From: Clostridia bacterium
GTDB taxonomy: Bacteria > Bacillota > Clostridia > Oscillospirales > CAG-272
Assembly: GCA_900754175.1 (NCBI GenBank)
Contig: CAAEBS010000114.1
Coordinates: 1 to 17,701 of the forward strand
DNA: 17,701 nucleotides
Direction of reading: 5' to 3'
Shown piece after piece: positions 1-7,804 of the stretch. The notes under the pieces are model-generated. The model did not search any database and was not told where the DNA came from. It saw nothing but the letters and a program-made list of their open reading frames with translations. The translations under genes were made by a program, and so were the position numbers. Each line of letters starts with the position of its first letter. The first letter of the stretch is position 1.

Positions 1-95
1 CATCAAGCTCGCACTTCTTTCTTTGCTAAAGCTTCTTTTCTTCCCCACGTAAAACCGGGGGTTTTCTTCTACGCCTAAAGACGGCAAATGAGTGC

Positions 96-129
96 CGGGG
101 GAAACTTTTCTGAAGAAAAGTTTCCCCCG
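96..129. repeat. Dispersed palindromic repeat, copy 1
   Basis: A near-perfect inverted repeat: the left arm 96-111 (CGGGGGAAACTTTTCT) is followed by a 2-base centre (GA) and an exactly complementary right arm 114-129. The same palindrome occurs at 12388-12421 and 17671-17701, with GGGGAAAAC replacing GGGGGAAAC. The right flank (GCATCCTCC) resembles the right flank of copy 2 and the reverse complement of the left flank of copy 3. It lies in the gene-free left edge (1-192), beside but separate from the terminator at 143-182. It has no T-run after the stem, so it is not a standard terminator. Function unknown. Confidence 0.8.
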
Positions 130-142
130 CATCCTCCACAAC

Positions 143-182
143 AAAACCGCTGAACCGATATCAGGTTCAGCGGTTTTTGTTG
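143..182 (-). terminator. Intrinsic terminator of the efp operon, probably bidirectional
   Basis: A 14-base stem (AAAACCGCTGAACC at 143-156, complement at 164-177) has a 7-base loop. Read on the minus strand, the stem ends in a T-rich tail (TTTTGTTGT); read on the plus strand it ends in TTTTTGTTG. It starts just downstream of the stop codon of the minus-strand gene ending at 193, which fits termination of the efp operon. The symmetric A/T flanks suggest it can also stop transcription entering from the left. Confidence 0.88.
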
Positions 183-192
183 ATTTCAGCGA

Positions 193-651
193 TTATTCTT
201 CGCCGTCAAGTGCTTTAAGGTCGTCCTCCGACACGATGCACTCAAACTTTTCGCCGCAAGAGGGGCATACAAGCTCCTCGGGGTCAAGCGAGCTGTCAAA
301 GCAGATGGTCTCGCCGCAGGACGGGCACTCTACCTCAAAGTATTCCTCGTTGTCCCCGTCGCAGTCCTCGTCACAGCACTCGCAGTTTCCGTCACATTCG
401 TAATCGTCGTCATCCTCGTCCTCATCCTCTTCGTCGTAGAGCAACTCCTCCACGTCGCCGAGATCCTCGTCCAGCTCCTCTACGTAGTCGCCGAGCGTTT
501 CCACCTTTTCCGAAAGAGACGAGATCTCCTCGGTCATATCCTTGACAAGGTCGAGAAGAGCGGCAATCACTTTGCCCTCTTTGGATGCCTGGTCCAGCTC
601 CAGACCGTCGGCAAGTCCCTTGATATAAGCAGATTTTTCATTCAGTGTCAT
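193..651 (-). CDS. Small acidic zinc-ribbon protein (CD1247-like), efp-linked
   Basis: A 152-residue protein. I start it at 651, because the ATG there is preceded by GGAGGTGTTTATC, a good ribosome binding site; the longer reading to 687 would place that site inside the gene. Residues 1-70 are helical and probably coiled-coil, resembling the N-terminal domain of the clostridial CD1247-type proteins (family recognition from memory, moderate certainty). An almost purely Asp/Glu stretch spans 72-84. A cysteine cluster follows (C86, C90, C92, C93, C97), then a C-terminal zinc ribbon with two CPSCGE knuckles (C109/C112 and C129/C132). It lies 42 bases downstream of efp on the same strand and shares its promoter and terminator. 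The ribbon suggests nucleic-acid or protein binding, perhaps connected with translation. Its biochemical function is unknown to me. Confidence 0.85.
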   Translation of the reverse strand: MTLNEKSAYIKGLADGLELDQASKEGKVIAALLDLVKDMTEEISSLSEKVETLGDYVEELDEDLGDVEELLYDEEDEDEDDDDYECDGNCECCDEDCDGDNEEYFEVECPSCGETICFDSSLDPEELVCPSCGEKFECIVSEDDLKALDGEE

Positions 652-693
652 GATAAACACCTCCGAGTCTATTATTTTTCGTTCCAAGCCCGA

Positions 694-1251
694 TTATGCA
701 CGGGAGAGGTACTCTCCGGTACGGGTATCGATCTTCAGAACGTCGCCCTCGTTGATAAAGAGCGGAACCTTGATTACAGCACCGGTTTCAAGCGTTGCAG
801 GCTTGAGGGTGTTGGTTGCGGTGTTGCCGGCAAAGCCGGGATCGGTAGCGGTAACTGCCAGTTCCACAAACGTGGGAGGCTCCACACCGAACACGTTTCC
901 CTTGTAGGAAATGATCTTGCACATCATCTCTTCCTTGACAAACTTGAAGTTGTCGGGCAGCTTGTCGCTGTTCAGCGGCAGCATATCGTAGGTCTCCATA
1001 TCCATGAAGTAGTACAGATCCCCGTCGTTGTAGGAATACTGCATTTCCTTTCTCTCGATATATGCGCTTTCAAATTTGTCGGTGGGGCTGAAAGTTCTCT
1101 CCACCACGGCACCGGTGATCACGTTCTTGATCTTGGTACGGACAAATGCCGCTCCCTTTCCGGGCTTTACGTGCTGGAATTCGATCACCTGATAAACGCT
1201 TCCGTCCATGTCAAAGGTGATTCCGTTTTTAAAATCGCCTGCTACTACCAT
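694..1251 (-). CDS. efp: Elongation factor P
   Basis: A 185-residue protein, the normal length for EF-P. It has the KOW-like N-terminal domain with the loop HVKPGKGAAF, in which K32 is the position that is post-translationally modified in many bacteria, then two OB folds ending in the typical region near residues 165-182 (GDVLKIDTRTGEYLSR). EF-P enters the ribosomal E site and relieves stalling at consecutive prolines. The start is set by GGAGGAAATAAA just before the ATG. A near-consensus promoter lies at 1346-1318. The gene is followed 42 bases later by the zinc-ribbon gene, with which it forms an operon. No EF-P modification enzyme is visible in the window, so the modification state of K32 cannot be told. 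Confidence 0.98.
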   Translation of the reverse strand: MVVAGDFKNGITFDMDGSVYQVIEFQHVKPGKGAAFVRTKIKNVITGAVVERTFSPTDKFESAYIERKEMQYSYNDGDLYYFMDMETYDMLPLNSDKLPDNFKFVKEEMMCKIISYKGNVFGVEPPTFVELAVTATDPGFAGNTATNTLKPATLETGAVIKVPLFINEGDVLKIDTRTGEYLSRA

Positions 1252-1317
1252 TTTATTTCCTCCGTTTTTTCATCCATATCCCCGTTTGACGGGAGACACA
1301 CAATATAAATACATTTT

Positions 1318-1346
1318 ATTATACAACTTTTTTTCGGAAATTTCAA
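1318..1346 (-). promoter_or_regulatory. Sigma-A promoter of efp
   Basis: On the minus strand, TTGAAA (1346-1341) and a perfect TATAAT (1323-1318) are separated by 17 bases. The predicted start near 1311 gives a leader of about 60 bases to the efp ATG. The leader contains a short hairpin (CCCGT-TTG-ACGGG, 1281-1293). The surrounding 1252-1569 is a gene-free, very A/T-rich divergent promoter region with nothing else that I can recognise beyond this and the opposing promoter. Confidence 0.82.
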
Positions 1347-1465
1347 GAGATTTTTCGTATTTTTTTACATTTTTTTGATTCTGCCGGATTTTTCAATAAA
1401 ATTGCCTGAAAAATCCACATATCTGAAAAAATCCTTGTGTGGATTGCCGTAAAATCAAATTTTTG

Positions 1466-1494
1466 TTGACAAGCGGCAAAAAAATGTTTATAAT
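1466..1494 (+). promoter_or_regulatory. Consensus sigma-A promoter of the yicC superoperon
   Basis: TTGACA (1466-1471) and TATAAT (1489-1494) are separated by exactly 17 bases: both hexamers and the spacing match the sigma-A consensus. The predicted start near 1501 gives a leader of about 70 bases to yicC. This is the only clearly strong promoter I can see before the long run of plus-strand genes, so it probably serves many of them. Confidence 0.9.
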
Positions 1495-1569
1495 ATATAT
1501 AAGTATGGACAGATATCGGCAGACGGCGAAACCTTCCCCGTTGCCCGGAAAACAAAGGACGCATCAACT

Positions 1570-2457
1570 ATGATCAAAAGCATGACCGCCTTCGGCAGAG
1601 CAAGAGAGACTGTAAACGGGCTTGACGTCACCGTGGAGCTTCGTTCGGTCAACAACCGTTACCTCGACTGTACGGTCCGGCTTCCGAGAGCTTTTTCTTT
1701 TCTGGAAGAAAAAATAAAGCCCTATTTGCAGGCAAAAGGCATCAAGCGGGGCAAGCTTGAAGTGGCGGTCACCATGGACGCCGTGGATACCCCGGAAGCG
1801 TCGGTATCGCTTGACGAAAAATATGCGCAAGCCTATATTGCGGCGCTCCGCCGGCTCGGCGAACGGTTTGATCTGCGGGACGACATCAGCGTGATGACGG
1901 TTGCCCAGAACCGGGATCTGTTTACGGTGGTGAAACCGGAGGAGGACGCCGACCGTGACTGGGAGGCGCTCCGGACAGTCCTTGACAGAGCGCTGGACGC
2001 ATTCCTTGCCGGACGGCTGAGGGAGGGCGAAAACATCCGCCGTGACCTCTGTGAAAAACTGGAGGGGATCCGCACCATGGTCTGCCGCATCGAAGTGCTT
2101 TCCGCCGACGACACGGTTACCTACCGGGAAAAGCTGGAGGGGCGCCTGCGGGAGATCCTGTCCGACAACCGGATCACCTTTGAAGAAAGCCGGATTCTTA
2201 CCGAGTGCGCTATCTTTGCCGACCGTATCGCCATTGACGAGGAGCTGGTCCGCCTGCGTTCGCATTTCGACGGATTTGAAGAGATCCTTGCCGCCGACGA
2301 GCCTGCCGGCAGAAAGCTGGATTTTCTGATTCAGGAGATCAACCGTGAGGTCAACACCATCGGCTCCAAGTGTCAGAATTCCGCCATTGCCCGCATCGTG
2401 GTGGACATCAAATGCGAGATCGAGAAGCTACGGGAGCAGGTTCAGAATCTGGAATAA
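1570..2457 (+). CDS. yicC: YicC/YloC-family endoribonuclease
   Basis: A 295-residue protein, like B. subtilis YloC and E. coli YicC (about 290). It begins with the family hallmark MIKSMTAFGR and VELRSVNNRYLD (N-terminal YicC domain, about 1-155) and ends with the DUF1732 signature: QEINREVNTIGSK near 255-267, then IKCEIEKLREQVQN. YicC proteins are endoribonucleases implicated in RNA turnover. AAAGGA lies about 10 bases before the ATG. It is the first gene of the superoperon, directly behind the consensus promoter, and remA follows 29 bases later, the same order as in B. subtilis. Confidence 0.96.
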   Translation: MIKSMTAFGRARETVNGLDVTVELRSVNNRYLDCTVRLPRAFSFLEEKIKPYLQAKGIKRGKLEVAVTMDAVDTPEASVSLDEKYAQAYIAALRRLGERFDLRDDISVMTVAQNRDLFTVVKPEEDADRDWEALRTVLDRALDAFLAGRLREGENIRRDLCEKLEGIRTMVCRIEVLSADDTVTYREKLEGRLREILSDNRITFEESRILTECAIFADRIAIDEELVRLRSHFDGFEEILAADEPAGRKLDFLIQEINREVNTIGSKCQNSAIARIVVDIKCEIEKLREQVQNLE

Positions 2458-2486
2458 GCAAAATCATCAGCAAAAAGGAACTGCAC

Positions 2487-2762
2487 ATGAAATTTATCAA
2501 TATCGGCTTCGGCAACATGGTCTCGTCCGACCGGATCGTGGCGATCGTCAGCCCCGATTCCGCACCGGTCAAGCGCCTGATGCAGGACGCCAAGGACAGC
2601 GGACGGGTAATCGACGCCTCCTGCGGACGGCGCACCCGTGCGGTGATCGTTACCGACAGCGAGCACATCATCTTCTCTGCCCTGCAGACCGAAACCATTG
2701 CCAACCGCTTGGGCGGCAACACGGATGCGGACGATCCCGCAGAAGCTTCGCAAAACCCCTGA
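2487..2762 (+). CDS. remA: RemA-family DNA-binding regulator (DUF370)
   Basis: A 91-residue protein, close to B. subtilis RemA in length and along most of its sequence: KFINIGFGNMV at the start, IVSPDSAPVKRLMQDA in the middle, and IDASCGRRTRAVIV. RemA proteins are LytTR-like DNA-binding oligomers that activate matrix and osmoprotection genes in B. subtilis; targets here are unknown. The start at 2487 is chosen because AAAAAGGA precedes it and because the family starts at this methionine; a longer reading from 2370 would overlap yicC. It lies between yicC and gmk, as in most Firmicutes. The last dozen residues are unconserved and polar. Confidence 0.95.
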   Translation: MKFINIGFGNMVSSDRIVAIVSPDSAPVKRLMQDAKDSGRVIDASCGRRTRAVIVTDSEHIIFSALQTETIANRLGGNTDADDPAEASQNP

Positions 2763-2786
2763 ACCCCGACGGAAAGGATACTCTGT

Positions 2787-3392
2787 ATGAACCAAGGACT
2801 TTTAATTGTGATTTCCGGTCCTGCCGGAAGCGGCAAAGGCACGGTCAACGCCCACCTGCTGAAGCGGGACGATTTTGCCTACTCGGTGTCGGCAACCACC
2901 CGTGCGCCCCGCCCCGGCGAGGTGGACGGCGTGAATTACCACTTCATCACCCGTGAGGAATTTCAAAAGCGCATCGAAAACGGCGGGATGCTGGAGTACA
3001 CCGAATACTGCGGAAATTTCTACGGCACGCCCCGCAAGGAGGCGGAAGAGGTTCTGGCGAGCGGCAAAAACCTGATCCTGGAAATCGAGGTGGAGGGCGC
3101 CCGCAACATCCGCAAAAAATTTCCGGACGCCGTACTGATTATGTTGCTTCCCCCCTCCTTTGCCGTGCAGGAACGCCGGTTGCGGAGCCGTGGAACCGAA
3201 AACGAGGAAAAGGTCCTTGCCCGTCTGGAGCGCACAAAGAAAGAGCTTCCCTTCGTGCGGGATTACGATTACGTGGTATATAACCGGGACAACCGGGACC
3301 GGGAGGCGGCGGATGAGATCCTTGCGATCGTCACCGGCGAAAAGCACCGGGTCAGCCGCAATCCCGACATTGAAAACGCTTACTTTTCCTGA
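2787..3392 (+). CDS. gmk: Guanylate kinase
   Basis: A 201-residue protein of normal family length. It phosphorylates GMP to GDP with ATP in the cytosol. The P-loop is GPAGSGKGT (11-19, lysine K17). The GMP-binding region SVSATTRAPRPGEVDGVNYHF spans 33-53, then the conserved E70/Y71 and a YGTP turn (79-82), and an arginine-rich lid near 130-150. AAAGGAT precedes the ATG. Its position between remA and rpoZ is the conserved order, linking guanine nucleotide supply with transcription genes. Confidence 0.98.
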   Translation: MNQGLLIVISGPAGSGKGTVNAHLLKRDDFAYSVSATTRAPRPGEVDGVNYHFITREEFQKRIENGGMLEYTEYCGNFYGTPRKEAEEVLASGKNLILEIEVEGARNIRKKFPDAVLIMLLPPSFAVQERRLRSRGTENEEKVLARLERTKKELPFVRDYDYVVYNRDNRDREAADEILAIVTGEKHRVSRNPDIENAYFS

Positions 3393-3455
3393 GTATCCGT
3401 TATACATAAACACATCAAAAACGCAAAGAATACATGATAAAAAGGAGATATTTTC

Positions 3456-3803
3456 ATGCTTTACCCAACCATTGACGACCTCACCAAAGGACAGTTCAAC
3501 CGCTACGAGCTGGCGCTTGCCACCGCAAAATGCGCCCGCATGATCACCGATGAATACGTCAGACAGCGTGAGCTGGCGGAAAAATCCGCTACCGGCAACA
3601 AAGAAGCCGACCGCAATCTGATGAACATGATCAACAAGGAGTACCGGGACGAAAAGGCTGTGAAAAACGCCATTTCCAAGATCTACCGTGGCGAATACAA
3701 GATCATCCGTCGTGAGGGTACCGAGCAGATCGTAGAGGAGAACGTACCGGAGGTACCGGCAGAGGCAACTGCCGCCGAGACTTCCGAGCCGATGAACGCA
3801 TAA
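3456..3803 (+). CDS. rpoZ: RNA polymerase omega subunit
   Basis: A 115-residue protein that begins MLYPTIDDL and carries the omega signature NRYELALATAKCAR (15-28), used to clamp the C-terminal part of beta-prime. Residues about 46-85 hold a conserved AVKNAISKIYRGEY segment, and 86-115 form an acidic, alanine-rich, probably disordered tail. It is longer than the roughly 67-residue B. subtilis omega, mostly because of the middle insertion and the tail. AAAAGGAGA precedes the ATG. A short hairpin (AAGCTT-TCC-AAGCTT) sits on its stop codon and has no T-run. The next gene expected in B. subtilis, coaBC, is absent and priA follows directly. Confidence 0.93.
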   Translation: MLYPTIDDLTKGQFNRYELALATAKCARMITDEYVRQRELAEKSATGNKEADRNLMNMINKEYRDEKAVKNAISKIYRGEYKIIRREGTEQIVEENVPEVPAEATAAETSEPMNA

Positions 3804-3845
3804 GCTTTCCAAGCTTGACCCATTGATTATCCGGGGAGGTTTTCC

Positions 3846-6335
3846 ATGCACGAATATGCCGGTATACATCTTCTGGATGCACCTTATTTTATCGACAACG
3901 CTTTTGATTATTTCATCCCGCCGGACCTTCGTGGAGAACTTGGCGTGGGAGATTTCGTGACGGTTCCTTTCGGGAATGCCAACCGGCGTTCTCTGGGAGT
4001 TGCCGTCTCGCTCAAGGACGCTCCCGACAATCCGGACGTGTCCTGCAAACCGGTGCTGGCGGTATGCGACCGCAGTATGTCGCTTTCCGACGAGATGCTG
4101 GGGGTCTGCTTTTTCATGAAAGAGCAGACGCTCTGCACCATGGGCGACGCTGTCCGTGCGGTCATGCCCGCCTCCGCCCTCACAAGACTTGAGACCGTCT
4201 ACCGCCCGGTAGCGTCTTTTTCCTGTGAAAATCAAACCGAAAAAACCGACGATTTGACGCTTCTCATTTGCGATTTCATCCGCAAAAAAGAAAGCGTCAG
4301 CTTTGATTTATTGAAAAGTAAGTACGGTCCCGCCGCCGAGCCTGCGCTGAAAAAGCTGTTGGCAATGGGTGCTGTCTGCAAGGACGTGGAAATGAAGCAG
4401 ACGGCGGAAAAGACCGAAAGCTTTTATCGCTCCGCCCTTGCGCCGGAGGAACTTGTACGCATTGCCGACGGCGAGTCGCCGGTATGCCGTCTCCGCTCCC
4501 CTGCGCACGTCCGGGTCATCCGGTATTTTGCCACAGCGGCAGACGAGCTTTCCGAAAAGCAGGTCATAAGCGACTGCGACGTGACCCGTGCCCAGTTGAA
4601 AGCGCTGTGCGACAAAGGGTTGCTGACCCACCGGGAAGCGCCGCAAAGGACGATGCCGGTCATTGCCGGAAGCGTTTCCGGTGCCCCGATCGTTCTGAAT
4701 TCCGAGCAGGAGGAAGCCTGCGCTTCCCTCTGTGCGCTTGCCGACTCCCCGGACGCCAAAGCGGCGCTTCTGCACGGGGTGACCGGAAGCGGCAAGACCA
4801 GCGTCATGCTGAAGGTCATTGACCACGTGCTGGAGGGCGGCAGGAGCGTGATCGTTCTTCTGCCCGAAATTGCGCTGACGCCCCAATCGCTTGCTATCTT
4901 CTGTTCCCGTTACGGGGAGCGGGTCGCCATTCTTCACTCCGGACTTTCCGCCGGCGAGCGCTTTGAAGCCTACCGCCGGATCCGCCGGGGTCATGCGGAC
5001 GTGGTTATCGGAACCCGTTCGGCAGTCTTTGCCCCGCTTGCCAATCCCGGGCTGATCGTCATCGACGAGGAGCAGGAGCACACCTATAAATCGGACATGA
5101 ATCCGAAATACCACGCACGGGACATTGCCCGGTACCGCTGTGCGCACCACCATGCGCTGATGCTTCTCGCCTCGGCTACCCCGTCCTTTGAAAGCTACCG
5201 GAAGGCAAATGAGGGGATCTATTCGCTCATCCGCCTTACCCACCGCTACGGAAACGCCGTATTGCCGACCACTGTGGTCGCCGATATGCGCAAGGAGCCG
5301 GGAGAAGGCAATCCCTCCCCGCTCGGCACGCTTCTGTGTCAGAGGCTTCTGGAAAACACCCGTGCGGGCAACCAATCCATTCTTTTTCTGAACCGGCGTG
5401 GCTATAATAATTTCATCAGTTGCCGCAAGTGCGGCGAGCCGGTCCGCTGTCCGGTATGCAGTGTTTCCATGTCCTATCACACGGTGGGACACGGATATGA
5501 AAACGGCGAGCTTCGCTGTCACTGGTGCGGCAGACGGATGCCGACGCCCACCGTGTGCCCCACCTGCCAGAGTCCGCACCTTGCCCGGATGGGATACGGA
5601 ACCCAACGGGTGGAACAGGAGCTTTCCTCCCTGCTTCCGGATGCGAAGATCCTGCGCATGGATGCGGACACCACCACGACCAAGAGTGCCTACGAGGACA
5701 TTCTGGGCAGCTTCCGCCGTCACGAGGCTCAGGTTCTGCTGGGCACGCAGATGGTGACGAAAGGACACGATTTTCCCGACGTTACGCTGGTCGGCGTTCT
5801 GTCGGCGGATTCCTCACTGTATCTCGACGATTACCGTGCCGCCGAGCGGACCTTCGCCATGCTGACGCAGGTCATCGGACGAGCCGGACGGGGCGACAAG
5901 CCCGGCGTTGCCATCATCCAGACGGTCAACCCCGACAACGAATGTATCCGCCTTGCCTGTGCGCAGGACTACGACACTTTCTATCAGAAAGAGATCCGGT
6001 TGCGTAAGATTCTCAGTTTTCCGCCGTTCTGCGACATTGCCACCCTGACTCTGACCTCGCCCGACGAGCAGGAGCTGATAAAAGCCGCCGGAATTCTTGC
6101 CGCCAAGCTGAACGAAAAGCTGCGGGGCGAGTACCGGGAGCTTCCCACCGTCGTATTCGGTCCCTTTGAGGCGCCGGTCTACAAGGTGGAAAACCGCTAC
6201 CGGATGCGGATGGTGATCAAATGCCGCCTGAACCGGAAATGCCGGAAAATGTTTTCCGAGCTTCTGAGCGAATTTTCCCGGTCGGGCGCCAAGGGTCTGA
6301 CGCTCTCGGCAGACTTCAACCCCTCCAATCTGTAA
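3846..6335 (+). CDS. priA: Primosomal replication-restart helicase PriA
   Basis: An 829-residue protein. PriA recognises stalled or repaired forks and reloads the replicative helicase. The N-terminal DNA-binding domain covers about 1-110 and a winged-helix-like linker about 120-270. The helicase core has Walker A GVTGSGKT (311-318, K317) and Walker B DEEQ (407-410). The zinc-binding domain has eight cysteines in four pairs (C526/C529, C535/C538, C558/C561, C571/C574), and the second helicase lobe has the QVIGRAGR motif. The Walker B box reads DEEQ rather than the common DEEH. GGGGAGG lies just upstream of the ATG. It sits between rpoZ and def, as in related Firmicutes. Confidence 0.98.
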   Translation: MHEYAGIHLLDAPYFIDNAFDYFIPPDLRGELGVGDFVTVPFGNANRRSLGVAVSLKDAPDNPDVSCKPVLAVCDRSMSLSDEMLGVCFFMKEQTLCTMGDAVRAVMPASALTRLETVYRPVASFSCENQTEKTDDLTLLICDFIRKKESVSFDLLKSKYGPAAEPALKKLLAMGAVCKDVEMKQTAEKTESFYRSALAPEELVRIADGESPVCRLRSPAHVRVIRYFATAADELSEKQVISDCDVTRAQLKALCDKGLLTHREAPQRTMPVIAGSVSGAPIVLNSEQEEACASLCALADSPDAKAALLHGVTGSGKTSVMLKVIDHVLEGGRSVIVLLPEIALTPQSLAIFCSRYGERVAILHSGLSAGERFEAYRRIRRGHADVVIGTRSAVFAPLANPGLIVIDEEQEHTYKSDMNPKYHARDIARYRCAHHHALMLLASATPSFESYRKANEGIYSLIRLTHRYGNAVLPTTVVADMRKEPGEGNPSPLGTLLCQRLLENTRAGNQSILFLNRRGYNNFISCRKCGEPVRCPVCSVSMSYHTVGHGYENGELRCHWCGRRMPTPTVCPTCQSPHLARMGYGTQRVEQELSSLLPDAKILRMDADTTTTKSAYEDILGSFRRHEAQVLLGTQMVTKGHDFPDVTLVGVLSADSSLYLDDYRAAERTFAMLTQVIGRAGRGDKPGVAIIQTVNPDNECIRLACAQDYDTFYQKEIRLRKILSFPPFCDIATLTLTSPDEQELIKAAGILAAKLNEKLRGEYRELPTVVFGPFEAPVYKVENRYRMRMVIKCRLNRKCRKMFSELLSEFSRSGAKGLTLSADFNPSNL

Positions 6336-6374
6336 GCTGTTCCCTTTTTCAATGAAATTTCAAAGGAGATTCCC

Positions 6375-6848
6375 ATGGCAAAGCTGAAAATACTCAAATT
6401 CGGTGACGATACCCTGCGGCGCATCAGCCGCCCGGTAGACACCATAACCCCCCGTATTCTGACACTTCTCGACGACATGACGCAGACGATGCGTGACGCC
6501 GACGGTTGCGGTCTTGCCGCACCGCAGGTGGGCGTGCTCCGCCGTGTGGTGGTGATCGAGACCGAGGAATCGGGGCTTCTGGAACTGATCAATCCGAAGA
6601 TCATCGCCTATTCCGGCGTACAGGAGGAGGAAGAAGGCTGTCTTTCCCTGCCGGGAAGATGGGGCATTACCCGCAGACCGATGCACGTTACCGTCCGGGC
6701 GCTGAACCGGCGGGGCGAAAGCTTTGACGTGACCGGCTCCGGGCTTCTGGCACGGGCATTCTGCCACGAGATCGACCACCTGGACGGCAAACTTTATATC
6801 GACTGCGCTATCCGAATGGACCATGACGAGGAGGGTGCCAAGGCATGA
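6375..6848 (+). CDS. def: Peptide deformylase
   Basis: A 157-residue protein that removes the formyl group from the N-terminal methionine of new proteins. All three motifs are present: GCGLAAPQ (44-51), EGCLS (87-91, metal ligand C89) and HEIDH (131-135, ligands H131 and H135, catalytic E132). The short length and lack of a long insertion place it with the type 1-like deformylases. CAAAGGAGA precedes the ATG. Its last four bases (ATGA) are the start of fmt, so the two opposite-acting enzymes of the formylation cycle are translationally coupled. Confidence 0.98.
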   Translation: MAKLKILKFGDDTLRRISRPVDTITPRILTLLDDMTQTMRDADGCGLAAPQVGVLRRVVVIETEESGLLELINPKIIAYSGVQEEEEGCLSLPGRWGITRRPMHVTVRALNRRGESFDVTGSGLLARAFCHEIDHLDGKLYIDCAIRMDHDEEGAKA

Positions 6849-7777
6849 AGATCCTTTTCATGGGAACGCCGGATTTTGCGGTGTTCACGCTCCGGGCGCT
6901 GATAGGCGCCGGACACGAGATCTGTGCCGTCGTCACACAGCCTGACAAGCCCCGGGGACGTGGCTACGCCATGACGCCGCCGCCGGTCAAGGTGTGCGCC
7001 GCCGAAGCCGGGATCCCGGTCCTCCAGCCCGCAACCCTGCGGGACGAAAGTGTTGCCGCAGAGCTGGCAGGCTATGCGCCGCAGGTGATCGTGGTGGTGG
7101 CATACGGAAAAATTCTCCCCAAAAATATACTGGATCTGCCGCCTTACGGCTGTATCAATCTGCACGGCTCCCTGCTCCCCGAATACCGTGGCGCCGCTCC
7201 GATGCAGAGGGCAATCCTCGACGGCAAGCCGGTCACCGGCGTGACCACCATGTATATGGCGGAGGGCATGGACACCGGCGATATGCTGTTGCGCCGTGAA
7301 ATCCCCATTGAGGAAAGCGACAATTTTGAAGATATTCACGACAAACTCGGCAAGATCGGCGCCGTGCTGATGCTGGAGACCCTGGAAAAACTGGAGGCGG
7401 GCACCCTGACCCCGGTTCCGCAGGACGACAGCCTTGCCACCTACGCCGCCAAGATCACAAAGGACGACTGTCTCGTTTGTTTCGATACTGACGCACGCAC
7501 CGTGCACAACCGCATCCGGGGACTTTCCCCGATTCCGCTGGCATTCACCCACACGCCGGACGGCAAACTGTTAAAGCTCGTCAGCGCCCGGATTGCGGAA
7601 GAAGATCAGGCGCATGACACGCCCGGCGAGATCCTGTCGCTGGAGGACGGCATCACGGTTGCCTGCCGCACCGGTTCGGTCACGGTCACCGGCGTGCTTC
7701 CCGAGGGAAAAGGGCGCATGAGCGCCTGCGATTACGTCCGGGGGCGCAGGCTTTCGGTACACGATATTCTCCGGTAA
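6845..7777 (+). CDS. fmt: Methionyl-tRNA formyltransferase
   Basis: A 310-residue protein of typical length. It transfers a formyl group from 10-formyl-tetrahydrofolate to Met-tRNA(fMet). The Rossmann-like N-terminal domain begins MKILFMGTPDFAV. The active site is N105, H107 in NLHGSLLPEYRGAAP and D143 in GMDTGD; an OB-fold tRNA-binding C-terminal domain follows from about 205. The start overlaps the def stop by four bases, and the same pair is joined in most bacteria. Confidence 0.98.
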   Translation: MKILFMGTPDFAVFTLRALIGAGHEICAVVTQPDKPRGRGYAMTPPPVKVCAAEAGIPVLQPATLRDESVAAELAGYAPQVIVVVAYGKILPKNILDLPPYGCINLHGSLLPEYRGAAPMQRAILDGKPVTGVTTMYMAEGMDTGDMLLRREIPIEESDNFEDIHDKLGKIGAVLMLETLEKLEAGTLTPVPQDDSLATYAAKITKDDCLVCFDTDARTVHNRIRGLSPIPLAFTHTPDGKLLKLVSARIAEEDQAHDTPGEILSLEDGITVACRTGSVTVTGVLPEGKGRMSACDYVRGRRLSVHDILR

Positions 7778-7804
7778 AATCCGGCAAAAGAAAGGAATCT
7801 GTTT

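Noticed and set aside
51..65. Small hairpin AAAACC-GGG-GGTTTT as a terminator of an upstream gene
   Set aside because: The stem is only six bases with two G-C pairs and no gene end can be seen to its left, so it cannot be supported.
92..403. Plus-strand open frame through repeat copy 1 and the terminator
   Set aside because: A Ser/Gln-rich product antisense to the zinc-ribbon gene, starting in the repeat; no ribosome binding site.
3801..3816. Terminator on the rpoZ stop codon (AAGCTT-TCC-AAGCTT)
   Set aside because: Only a six-base, A/T-rich stem and no T-run; priA follows with no promoter of its own that I can see.
2802..4235. Long minus-strand open frame (477 codons) opposite gmk, rpoZ and priA
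   Set aside because: It crosses three well-identified plus-strand genes and gives no recognisable protein; open antisense frames are common here because of the G+C-rich codon bias.
4308..5768. Long minus-strand open frame (486 codons) opposite priA
   Set aside because: It is wholly inside priA, whose motifs are all intact; the antisense product is low-complexity in His/Arg/Gly and resembles nothing known to me.
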